Below, piece by piece: positions 46,312-53,604 of a stretch of DNA of 64,000 nt (position 1 is its first letter; every line of letters starts with the position of its first letter). The DNA is from Pseudomonas sp. GOM7 (GTDB lineage: Bacteria; Pseudomonadota; Gammaproteobacteria; Pseudomonadales; Pseudomonadaceae). The position numbers and the translations under genes were made by a program. The stretch lies in NCBI RefSeq assembly GCF_026723825.1, contig NZ_CP113519.1, positions 2,852,001 to 2,916,000 on the forward strand, read 5' to 3'. The notes beneath the pieces are model-generated. The model did no database searches, had not been told where the DNA came from, and saw nothing but the letters and a program-made list of their open reading frames with translations.

Positions 46312-48839
46312 GCCACGACAAAGCCGACGCGACACTCGACGCGCAACAGCTACACGACCAGTTCAACGAGGTCTGGGGCAACCCGCGCGGCTGGAAGGCC
46401 CTGACCATCGTCAACCACAGCACCGTCGGCGTGCGCTTCATGCTCACCGGCCTGGGCTTCTTTCTCTTCGGCGGGCTGCTGGCGATGCTGATTCGCACGC
46501 AACTGGCGCTGCCTGGGCGGGATTTCCTCACGCCGGATCTGTACAACCAGGTCTTCACCATGCACGGCACGGTGATGATGTTCCTGTTCGCCGTGCCGAT
46601 GATGGAAGGCCTGGCGGTCTACCTGATCCCCAAGATGCTCGGCGCGCGCGACCTGATGTTCCCCCGGCTGTCGGCGCTGGGCTACTGGTGCTATCTGTTC
46701 GGCGGGCTGATCCTCTGTGCCAGCCTGCTGCTGGGCATTGCCCCCAAGGCCGGCTGGTTCATGTACACGCCGCTGTCCAGCGCGGCCCACACGCCGGGGC
46801 CGAACTCGGATTTCTGGCTGATCGGCATCACCTTCGTGGAGATTTCCGCGGTGTCGGCCGGCGTCGAGCTGGTGGTGTCGATCCTGCGCACGCGGGCCGA
46901 GGGCATGGCCCTGAACAGGATGCCGATCTACGCCTGGTACATTCTGGTGATGGCCATGATGATCGTGGTCGGCTTCCCGCCGCTGATTCTCGGCAGCATT
47001 CTGCTGGAGCTGGAACGCGCCGCCGGCCTGCCCTTCTTCGAGGTGGCCCGTGGCGGCGACCCGCTGCTCTGGCAGCATCTGTTCTGGCTGTTCGGCCACC
47101 CCGAGGTGTACATCATCTTCCTGCCAGCCGCCGGCATCGTCTCCACCCTGCTGCCGGTGTTCTGCCAGCGCCCGCTGGTGGGCTACCGCTGGGTGGTGCT
47201 GGCAATCCTCAGCACTGGCTTCATCAGCTTCGGCCTGTGGGTGCATCACATGTTCACCGTGGGCATCCCGCAACTGGCGCAGGCCTTCTTCTCGGCGGCG
47301 AGCATGCTGGTGGCGGTGCCGACGGCGATTCAGGTGTTCGCCTGGATCGCCACCCTGTGGCTGGGGCGCCCGCGCTATCACGTACCCATGCTGTGGCTGC
47401 TGGGCTTTCTGGTGATCTTCGTCTGTGGCGGCCTGACCGGGGTGATGCTGGCCCTGGTGCCGTTCGACTGGCAGGTGCACGACACCCACTTCGTGGTGGC
47501 GCACATGCACTACGTGCTGGTGGGTGGCATGTTCTTCCCGCTGCTGGCCGGCGTGTATTACTGGCTGCCGCACTTTTCCGGGCGCATGCCGTCGCTGCGT
47601 CTGGGCAGATGGGGCTTCTGGCTGGTGTTCAGCGGCTTCAACCTGACCTTCCTGATCATGCACTGGACCGGCCTGATGGGCATGCCCAGGCGCATCTACA
47701 CCTACCAGGGCGAGCTGGGCTGGGACTTGCCGAACCTGCTGTCATCGATCGGCAGTTTCATCATGGCCATCGGCATCGCCACCGTGCTGCTGGATATCGT
47801 CCTGCACTTTCGCTTCGGCCTGCCGGCCGCCGACAACCCCTGGCAGGCCGATACCCTGGAGTGGGCGACGCACCTGCCACCGAGCCCCTACAACTTCGTC
47901 AGCTTGCCGCGCATCGACAGCCGCCATCCGCTGTGGGATGCGCCGCAACTGCCGCACAGCATCGCCCGTGGTGAACACGCGCTGACGGTGATCGACCACG
48001 GCCGCCGGGAAACCTGGGGCGTCGAGCCGCTGACCGGCAAGGTGCGCGAGATCATCCACCTGCCCGGCAACAGTGCGCTGCCCTTTCTCGCTGCCCTGGC
48101 TATCGCCGTGCTGTGCCTGGGGCTGCTGTTCAAACTGTACTGGGGCGCCCTGCTCGCCTGCCTGGTGGCGCTGGCGCTGCTGCTGCGCTGGAGCTGGGAG
48201 AACGGCGCACATCCGCGCGCCGCGCCGGATGCCCGCACCCAACCCGGCGAGCCGCCGCTGCACTCGCGCACCTGCGATGGGCCGGGCCTGTGGGGCATGG
48301 GGGTGACGCTGCTGGCCAACGGCGCGCTGTACCTGTCGTTGCTGTTCGGCTGGTTCTACCTGTGGACGGTGGCGCCACACTGGCAGGCGCCGCCGCAACC
48401 GGTCTTCGACCAGCGTCTGGTGCTGGCCAGCGGCGTGCTGCTCAGCCTTGCCGTGCTCTGGCAACGCCCGCTGCTACAGCGCCTGCGCAAGGGCCAGGGC
48501 GAGCCGACGGCGTTGCTCAGGTGCTTCAGCGGCATCGCCCTGCTCGGCCTGCTGCAATCGGCGTTGCTGCTCTGGGCCATGCTCGGTGGGCAACTGGCAC
48601 CGCGCGCGAACGCACACGATGCCGTGACGCTGGTGCTGCTGGGCTACAGCCTGGTGCATGGCCTGCTGGCCTCGGTGCTCAGTGCCCTGCAGGCGCTGCG
48701 CGTGCACCACGGCTACGTGGGCCGTCAGGCACCTTACGAGCCACTGGTGGTCGCCCAGCTCTGGCACTACAACCTGGCGGTGCTGTGGATCAGCTACTGC
48801 GCCCTGGTGCTATTCCCGCCCACCTTCGGAGGCCTTTGA
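46308..48839 (+). CDS. Cytochrome c oxidase subunit I-III fusion
   Basis: 843 residues from the GTG at 46308, which overlaps the coxB stop (GTGA). The subunit I part (about 1-560) has heme a ligands His86 and His401, heme a3 ligand His399 (HDTHFVVAHMH), CuB ligands His264, His313 and His314, and the crosslinking Tyr268 in HPEVY. The D-pathway Asp (ARDLMFPR) and Glu266 are present. At the place of the K-pathway Lys, usually in a motif like VPTGIKVF, this protein reads VPTAIQVF (Gln342). The C-terminal part (about 600-843) is a subunit III-like helical bundle, so I and III are fused. It pumps or consumes protons while reducing oxygen at the inner membrane. The longer frame starting 46071 overlaps coxB and is not used. 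Confidence 0.94.
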   Translation: MSHDKADATLDAQQLHDQFNEVWGNPRGWKALTIVNHSTVGVRFMLTGLGFFLFGGLLAMLIRTQLALPGRDFLTPDLYNQVFTMHGTVMMFLFAVPMMEGLAVYLIPKMLGARDLMFPRLSALGYWCYLFGGLILCASLLLGIAPKAGWFMYTPLSSAAHTPGPNSDFWLIGITFVEISAVSAGVELVVSILRTRAEGMALNRMPIYAWYILVMAMMIVVGFPPLILGSILLELERAAGLPFFEVARGGDPLLWQHLFWLFGHPEVYIIFLPAAGIVSTLLPVFCQRPLVGYRWVVLAILSTGFISFGLWVHHMFTVGIPQLAQAFFSAASMLVAVPTAIQVFAWIATLWLGRPRYHVPMLWLLGFLVIFVCGGLTGVMLALVPFDWQVHDTHFVVAHMHYVLVGGMFFPLLAGVYYWLPHFSGRMPSLRLGRWGFWLVFSGFNLTFLIMHWTGLMGMPRRIYTYQGELGWDLPNLLSSIGSFIMAIGIATVLLDIVLHFRFGLPAADNPWQADTLEWATHLPPSPYNFVSLPRIDSRHPLWDAPQLPHSIARGEHALTVIDHGRRETWGVEPLTGKVREIIHLPGNSALPFLAALAIAVLCLGLLFKLYWGALLACLVALALLLRWSWENGAHPRAAPDARTQPGEPPLHSRTCDGPGLWGMGVTLLANGALYLSLLFGWFYLWTVAPHWQAPPQPVFDQRLVLASGVLLSLAVLWQRPLLQRLRKGQGEPTALLRCFSGIALLGLLQSALLLWAMLGGQLAPRANAHDAVTLVLLGYSLVHGLLASVLSALQALRVHHGYVGRQAPYEPLVVAQLWHYNLAVLWISYCALVLFPPTFGGL

Positions 48840-49192
48840 TGCAATCCTTGCGCTCCCCCTACAACCCGCTGCACATGGTGCTCGGCCTGGTGCTCTGGAG
48901 CCTGTGGTTCGTGGCGCTGTACAGCGGGCTTTCGCTGGGCTGCGCAGCCGCTCCGCCACCTTCGGCGCAAGGCCCGTGGAACTGGCTCAATGCTCTGCTT
49001 GGGGTGATGAGCCTGCTTACCCTGCTGGTGCTGCTGTGGCTGGCGCGGCGTTTTCAGCTAGCGGCCAGGCGCAGCGCCGCGGGCTCGGCGCAGGGCTTCG
49101 TCGCGCGGCTGGCCGCCAGCGTGCATCTGGTAGGGGCGATCGCCACGCTGTTCATCGGCCTGACCACCCTGCTGCTGCCGCCATGCATCTGA
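48839..49192 (+). CDS. Small membrane protein of the oxidase cluster
   Basis: 117 residues; its ATG overlaps the preceding TGA by one base (TGATG at 48837-48841) and its own stop overlaps the ctaG start by 10 nt. Three hydrophobic segments are seen (PLHMVLGLVLWSLWFVALYS, LNALLGVMSLLTLLVLLWLA, VHLVGAIATLFIGLTTLLLP). I do not recognise the family; position and coupling suggest an oxidase accessory or assembly protein. A longer open frame extends upstream inside the subunit gene but is a shadow. Confidence 0.8.
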   Translation: MQSLRSPYNPLHMVLGLVLWSLWFVALYSGLSLGCAAAPPPSAQGPWNWLNALLGVMSLLTLLVLLWLARRFQLAARRSAAGSAQGFVARLAASVHLVGAIATLFIGLTTLLLPPCI

Positions 49193-49989
49193 TCCTCGCC
49201 CTGCTTGCCCTGCTGCCTGGCCAGGTATACGCCCATGGCGTACTGACCCCCGAGTTGAGCCTGGACGAGCGCCTGCCCCTGCTGCTCGCCGCGCTGCTGC
49301 TCGGCACGGCCTGGCTGCTCTATGGCCTCGGCTCGCGCCGGGTACGCCCGCACGGGCGCGAGGCCTGGTGGATGCACCTGGCCATGCTGATCACCCTGCT
49401 GGCGGTGTTCGGCCCCCTGGACGAGTGGGCCGAAACCAGCACCAGCCTGCACATGGTGCAGCACATGCTGTTCATGATCGTCATTGCGCCGCTGTGGGCA
49501 CTGGCGCGGCCCTTGCCGCAATGGCGGGCGATGCTCGGCCACTGGCCGCGCCCGGTGTTCGACGCGGTGCTGCGCAGCGGCCGTTACCCGGTGGCGCTGG
49601 CCATACTGCATGGCGCGATGATCTGGATCTGGCACAGCCCCAGCCTGTACCTGCTGGCGCTGCGAGATCCCGCCTGGCACGCCGTCGAGCATGCCTGCTT
49701 CCTGTTCAGCGCCTGGCTGTTCTGGTGGTCGTGCCTGCATGCCAGCCCCAGGCGCGTACCAGAGGCGCTGATGGCGATACTGCTGACTCTGATGCACACC
49801 GGCCTGCTGGGGGCGCTGCTCACCTTCGGCAATCGCTCCTTCTATGGCGCCGAGCGAGCCATTGCCGATCAGCAATTGGCAGGGCTGTTGATGTGGGTGC
49901 CGGGCAGCCTGGTCTACCTGGCTGCCGCCGCCTGGATCACCTGGCGCTGGCTGAGCCGTATCTGGCGTCGCCAGCCGCAGACGGGCTGA
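49183..49989 (+). CDS. ctaG: caa3-type cytochrome c oxidase assembly protein CtaG
   Basis: 268 residues from the ATG at 49183, overlapping the upstream gene by 10 nt. It starts with a signal-like hydrophobic segment (LALLALLPGQVYAHG) followed by about six membrane helices. His residues within them (HMVQHMLFM, LHGAMIWIWHSPS, HAVEHACF, LMHTGLLGALLTF) are the pattern of the caa3_CtaG family, implicated in copper delivery to the oxidase. As the last gene of the oxidase operon it fits the maturation role. A short hairpin with T-run (50031-50049) may end the transcript. Confidence 0.9.
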   Translation: MHLILALLALLPGQVYAHGVLTPELSLDERLPLLLAALLLGTAWLLYGLGSRRVRPHGREAWWMHLAMLITLLAVFGPLDEWAETSTSLHMVQHMLFMIVIAPLWALARPLPQWRAMLGHWPRPVFDAVLRSGRYPVALAILHGAMIWIWHSPSLYLLALRDPAWHAVEHACFLFSAWLFWWSCLHASPRRVPEALMAILLTLMHTGLLGALLTFGNRSFYGAERAIADQQLAGLLMWVPGSLVYLAAAAWITWRWLSRIWRRQPQTG

Positions 49990-50284
49990 ACTTCGAGCCA
50001 GTCCGAGAATGAAGTATGGCTAAATGCAATCAACTTTGGAGTTGTTTTATTGTCACTTTCCCAATCGTATTACTCGCCCTACTCAAGTGACGGAAAAAAA
50101 TCAATAAAACCTTTCTCCCAGGTGTGCTTGAATTTTTTATTTGTCGACACCGTCAATTATATGCAACACAACTTCAAAGTCATTTGATATCAAATTGATA
50201 GAAATTCCGACCATTCGTCCTGCCGACTGGACGGGCAGAAAGATATCGCTATGTTTCATTGTTGTTCCCAACAAGGAGGCAACA
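49990..50284. other. AT-rich intergenic region
   Basis: About 295 bp with many A/T runs, clearly unlike the G+C-rich flanks. A small stem (CAACT-ttgg-AGTTG then TTTTATT, 50031-50049) may terminate the oxidase operon. The rest is probably promoter region for the gene at 50285. An in-frame extension of that gene back to 50141 lacks a ribosome site. Confidence 0.5.
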
Positions 50285-50602
50285 ATGAAAGCGGATATAG
50301 ATAGAATCAAGTCAGCACTCTCTTGCTATGCAATCGATGAAACTCATCGCCCCGATGGCAGTGTGGTGTTGACGGTAAAACACGGAGAAAAAAAGATCGT
50401 TCGGGTCATCGAACCGAACAGTGACCCTGAACAGACCGTGCGTCTCATCAAGTTCGACATGACCTTGGACGAGACTGACGAGGCGATCAACGAAGCGGTC
50501 AAATACTGCAATTGCACTCAACTGCCGACGTACTCGCGCGAGCCCATCTTCCGGACGCGTCACGCCCGGTTATGGGCCCTCAGAAAGATTACCAATCCAT
50601 GA
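50285..50602 (+). CDS. Hypothetical small protein
   Basis: 105 residues from the ATG at 50285, which has a strong AGGAGG 7 nt upstream. It is soluble and charged, with the stretch RPDGSVVLTVKHGEKKIVRVI, a beta-rich pattern that recalls small pseudomonad DUF3509 proteins; this is only a resemblance. Base composition is AT-richer than the neighbours. A second short gene follows 12 bp later with its ribosome site overlapping this stop. Confidence 0.65.
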   Translation: MKADIDRIKSALSCYAIDETHRPDGSVVLTVKHGEKKIVRVIEPNSDPEQTVRLIKFDMTLDETDEAINEAVKYCNCTQLPTYSREPIFRTRHARLWALRKITNP

Positions 50603-50614
50603 GGAGCCGACGTT

Positions 50615-51040
50615 ATGCCGACACCCCTAGACTCACTGTCCCATCCACGTATCCAGGCTCTGTCTCGCTGCGCCAGCCGGCATGCGGCCTGTAGCCTGCA
50701 CCTCCCTGATGAATGGCCATACATGGCCTGTTCGACCTGCCTGGTGGCGCTGCTGATCCTGCATCCCTTCGGCTCGTCCTCGGCAATCGCTACGCGGCCC
50801 GATGCAAGCCTTGCGGGCCACCGCTCGCTGCAGGAGATAACCGCCGATTGCCTGCAGGATCAGGGGCGTAGCACGGTCAGCAGCGCGGAGCTCGCAGAGC
50901 CTGCGGATATCGATGACCCACGCTTCAGCCGCTCGCTTCTCACCTGCCGCAGCGACAGCGTCGTACCGGGAATGTATCCGGCACACAGCCATGTACAGAA
51001 CCGGATCATCCAGGCGGCGCCCGTCAGCAGAAGCTTCTGA
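50615..51040 (+). CDS. Hypothetical protein, doubtful
   Basis: 141 residues; the ATG at 50615 has GAGGAG 9 nt upstream, overlapping the previous stop. A hydrophobic patch (ACSTCLVALLILHPFG) might be a membrane segment. There is no recognisable family and the composition is Ser/Arg/Ala-rich. It could be a real translationally coupled gene or a chance frame. Confidence 0.4.
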   Translation: MPTPLDSLSHPRIQALSRCASRHAACSLHLPDEWPYMACSTCLVALLILHPFGSSSAIATRPDASLAGHRSLQEITADCLQDQGRSTVSSAELAEPADIDDPRFSRSLLTCRSDSVVPGMYPAHSHVQNRIIQAAPVSRSF

Positions 51041-51115
51041 AGGCTCTGGCCTGGCCGCCCTTTGGCCAGGCTTGCCCGCCCCCTTTTCTTACCCACCCCA
51101 AAGGATCACCGGATC

Positions 51116-51340
51116 ATGCCGGACGCACTCGTCTATTTCTGGATCGCGCTCGCCGTGATCATCGCGCTCATTCACCTGTGGGCCATCGTCAACGTCTTTC
51201 GCAGTGACAAGCCATTGCCCAGCAAGACTCGCTGGGCATTGTTCATCGGACTCGTACCGGTCATTGGCCTGGTTGTCTGGGGTATTGCCGGGCCGCGTGG
51301 ACATGATGACGGCCCACAATCACCGGAACATAGCAAGTGA
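51116..51340 (+). CDS. PLDc_N-like small membrane protein
   Basis: 74 residues from the ATG at 51116. Two hydrophobic segments (ALVYFWIALAVIIALIHLWA and ALFIGLVPVIGLVVWGI) flank KTRW. The shape, with a charged-Trp turn and P-V-I-G-L in the second helix, matches the phospholipase D nuclease N-terminal (PLDc_N) two-helix family, often found as stand-alone small membrane proteins. Function is unknown. The upstream in-frame extension (from 51062) is not needed. Confidence 0.72.
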   Translation: MPDALVYFWIALAVIIALIHLWAIVNVFRSDKPLPSKTRWALFIGLVPVIGLVVWGIAGPRGHDDGPQSPEHSK

Positions 51341-51476
51341 TAAACAAATACTTATCACCTGATATTCTCAAGTTATCTGTTGCTGCTCATGGAGCGAGAT
51401 ATTAGTCGAACTATAGTGGCAATTGAATATTGCACTTCCGAAAACCTTTACACCACCTGTACAGGAGAATGGAGAG

Positions 51477-51854
51477 ATGAAAGATGCGTATAATCATGTG
51501 AATGAAATAATGACATACAACAGTTGCGCCGATGCTTGCGAACATTGTATTGCCCTGTGCCTCAGCGAAAAGAACGCCGCCTATTTTCGCTGTATCGAAC
51601 TGTGCCGTGACTGCGCCGATCTTTGTCGGCAGACGGCAACTTTCATGTTACGAAACAGTGACTACGCGGATGTCTGTGCACAACTTTGCCGGGTCGCCTG
51701 CCTGGCCTGCGCGGAAGAATGTCTCAGCCATGACGCCGCGCATTGCCAGGCATGCGCGCAGAGCTGCCAGGCCTGCGCCGACGAGGTGCTGATCAACGAT
51801 CCAGGCAACGAGGATCCAGGCTCGCTGATCGAGGACGAGCGCGCGCCGTCGTGA
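51477..51854 (+). CDS. Cysteine-rich four-helix-bundle copper-binding protein
   Basis: 125 residues from the ATG at 51477 with a purine-rich site before it; a TTG at 51423 could extend it. It contains 17 Cys, mostly in C-x3-C or C-x2-C spacing along helices (SCADACEHCIALC, CIELCRDCADLC, CRVACLACAEEC, CQACAQSCQAC). This is the arrangement of DUF326/Csp-type four-helix copper storage proteins, in which Cys line the core and bind many Cu(I). There is no signal peptide, so a cytosolic copper store is likely. Being close to a copper-dependent oxidase and CtaG suggests a copper-supply role (inference). Confidence 0.9.
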   Translation: MKDAYNHVNEIMTYNSCADACEHCIALCLSEKNAAYFRCIELCRDCADLCRQTATFMLRNSDYADVCAQLCRVACLACAEECLSHDAAHCQACAQSCQACADEVLINDPGNEDPGSLIEDERAPS

Positions 51855-51946
51855 GACCTCCGCACCCTTGAGGCAAATTCTCCCTGAACCAAGACCATGA
51901 GTTGGCCTTCTACCCCCATGAATGCATAAACACAGGAGAAACGACC

Positions 51947-52471
51947 ATGCGTCCATTCAAACCACTGAGCTTGCTGGCCCTCCTCGCTCTGGCCCTGTTT
52001 GCCGTTGGTAGCCTGCAGGCTGCCGATCAGGTCGAGGCGATCGACACCGAGGACTTCGTCGAGGAAGCCTCGGCCAAAGGCATCGCCGAGATCGAGGCGG
52101 CCAAGCTGGCGTTGGAAAAAGCCCGTAGCGAAGACGTCAAGGGCTTCGCCCAGATGATGATCGACGACCACGGTCGGGCCAATCAGCAGCTCAAGGAACT
52201 GGCCCAGCGCAAGAACCTGGACGTGTCCGACGATGCCGAGCTGATGAACAAGGCCAAGGCCATGGTGTTGAAGATGCGTGACGAGGACAGCTTCGACAAG
52301 GCCTACATGAACAACCAGGTCGCCGCCCACCAGGAGACCATCGAGCTGTTCAAGCGTGGCGTGAACGTGGAGGATCAGGACATCGCCGCCTTCGCCCGGG
52401 AAACCCTGCCCAAGCTCGAGAAGCACCTGGAGCGGGCTCAGCGCATCAACGGTGAACTGCCCGAGAACTGA
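51947..52471 (+). CDS. DUF4142 periplasmic protein
   Basis: 174 residues from the ATG at 51947 with AGGAG upstream. There is a clear Sec signal peptide (LLALLALALFAVGSLQA, cleavage before AD). The mature part is helical with FVEEASAKGIAEIEAAKLAL, FAQMMIDDHGRANQQLKELA and HQETIELFKRG, the DUF4142 (ferritin-like/four-helix, formerly DUF305-related) signature. It is a periplasmic protein of unknown function, frequent in stress regions of pseudomonads. A hairpin at 52487-52548 probably ends the transcript. Confidence 0.9.
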   Translation: MRPFKPLSLLALLALALFAVGSLQAADQVEAIDTEDFVEEASAKGIAEIEAAKLALEKARSEDVKGFAQMMIDDHGRANQQLKELAQRKNLDVSDDAELMNKAKAMVLKMRDEDSFDKAYMNNQVAAHQETIELFKRGVNVEDQDIAAFARETLPKLEKHLERAQRINGELPEN

Positions 52472-52486
52472 TCCTGAACGGTGACT

Positions 52487-52548
52487 GGCTCGCCTTCCTG
52501 TCCTGGCCGGCACGCGGTGCTACTGGCGGCAGGTCTGGCGAGCCTTTT
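52487..52548 (+). terminator. Probable terminator after the DUF4142 gene
   Basis: GGCTCGCC (52487-52494) pairs with GGCGAGCC (52537-52544), followed by TTTT. The loop is long (42 nt) but contains further pairing. Confidence 0.5.
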
Positions 52549-52598
52549 CGTGACCATCCTGCCCTTTGCCCATGCAGGCAGTTTTTCAACGTCCTGGC

Positions 52599-53081
52599 TC
52601 AGGTAGCACGCAGGCGCTCGTAGTAATACGGCAGTTGCAGCAGGGCGTAGCGCGCCGTTGCCGCACGCACCTCGTTGCGCTCGCCGCTGAACTGCAGCGT
52701 TTCGCTGACGATGCCTTCGTGCTGGTGCAGGCGGATGGCGCAAGCGATGCATTGCAAGCCATCGCGCTCGTCCTCGGCTTCGGCCAGCCCGGTATTGGCC
52801 AGGGCGATGTCGGCGTTGCTGCGTTGCAGCATGCCCAGGGCCATTTCCCGCGCCACTTCTTCACTGGTCAGCCCGTAGCGCTCGATGGTCTGCGCCGATA
52901 TGCCGAGGCAGCGCTGCTTGGCCTCGGGCGAATAGACCACGAAGCCGCAGTCGAGCACCGCGCCGCTGCCGGGCACATCCGCCACCATGGCGGCGATCAG
53001 CCCGGCGGTGCAGGATTCCGCCGTGCTCAGGCGCAGCTTGTACTTGCGCAGAAAATTCACCACCTGCTCGACACTGTCCAT
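52599..53081 (-). CDS. PncC/CinA C-terminal-type nicotinamide-nucleotide amidohydrolase
   Basis: 160 residues, ATG at 53081 with GAGGAG upstream. The family signature is clear: LSTAESCTAGLIAAMVADVPGSG near the N-terminus (Ser of AESCT as the predicted nucleophile), GFVVYSPEAKQRCLGI, and YGLTSEEVAREMALGML. It is a stand-alone CinA C-terminal domain, the form that deamidates nicotinamide mononucleotide in the NAD salvage cycle (PncC). Compared with housekeeping PncC the GPxGP-like motif is altered (ALANTGLAEAEDERDG), so activity may differ. It is convergent with the DUF4142 gene and divergent from glgA. Confidence 0.85.
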   Translation of the reverse strand: MDSVEQVVNFLRKYKLRLSTAESCTAGLIAAMVADVPGSGAVLDCGFVVYSPEAKQRCLGISAQTIERYGLTSEEVAREMALGMLQRSNADIALANTGLAEAEDERDGLQCIACAIRLHQHEGIVSETLQFSGERNEVRAATARYALLQLPYYYERLRAT

Positions 53082-53604
53082 CAGGCGTTCTCCTCGGTTG
53101 TGCTGGCTTGCCTAGTGGAAGCCGGTGCCGGTGGCAAAGTTCAACCTTTCGGGGTGTGTGATTGACGCTGGCGGGGGACTTCTTGGGTATTTTTGGTGTT
53201 CGGGACGCCGCTGCGGTGTTTTCTGAAACTCCGGGTTTGGCCCTCACGGGCGAAACCAAAAACATCAGCAAAAACGCGGCAATTCGGAACAAGCAACGAA
53301 GGTGTCGGCTACTTTTCCGGCAAAGCCCGAAAGCGACTCGCCTGAGGAGGCGAACCCCGGAATATCTGACACACCGCAATGGCGTCCAGAAACCCCAACG
53401 AAGCCCCCAAACTCGCTAGCCCACCACCAAGCCCATTCACCCTCAATCCCCAGCGCCCCACGCAAAAAAAGGTCGAACCTTTATCCGCCGTGCCCCGTCA
53501 GCAAAAGAGTGTGGGATGCGCCCTCTTCCGGGCTTTCCGAGATCCCACGCACCTGCCATCGGCAGGTCAAGGATCGTCTACACACCCGAACGATGGAGAA
53601 AGAC
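53082..53604. other. Intergenic region between pncC-type gene and glgA
   Basis: 523 bp. It contains the minus copy of the 47-nt repeat (53248-53294), related Gly/Pro-type repeat arms around it, and a small perfect palindrome ACCTGCC-atc-GGCAGGT at 53551-53567. A TCTACAC at 53577-53583 could be a sigma-S-like -10 box for glgA. No gene is seen; the frame extending glgA back to 53302 runs through repeat DNA. Confidence 0.6.
53248..53294 (-). repeat. 47-nt dispersed repeat, minus copy
   Basis: Exact reverse complement of 43642-43688 over all 47 bases. Flanked on the left by AAACTCCGGGTTTGGCCCTC, similar to sequence left of the other copy. Confidence 0.95.

Noticed and set aside
53302..53604. N-terminal extension of glgA
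   Set aside because: It translates repeat DNA and has no similarity to GT5 enzymes. A good ribosome site precedes the ATG at 53605.
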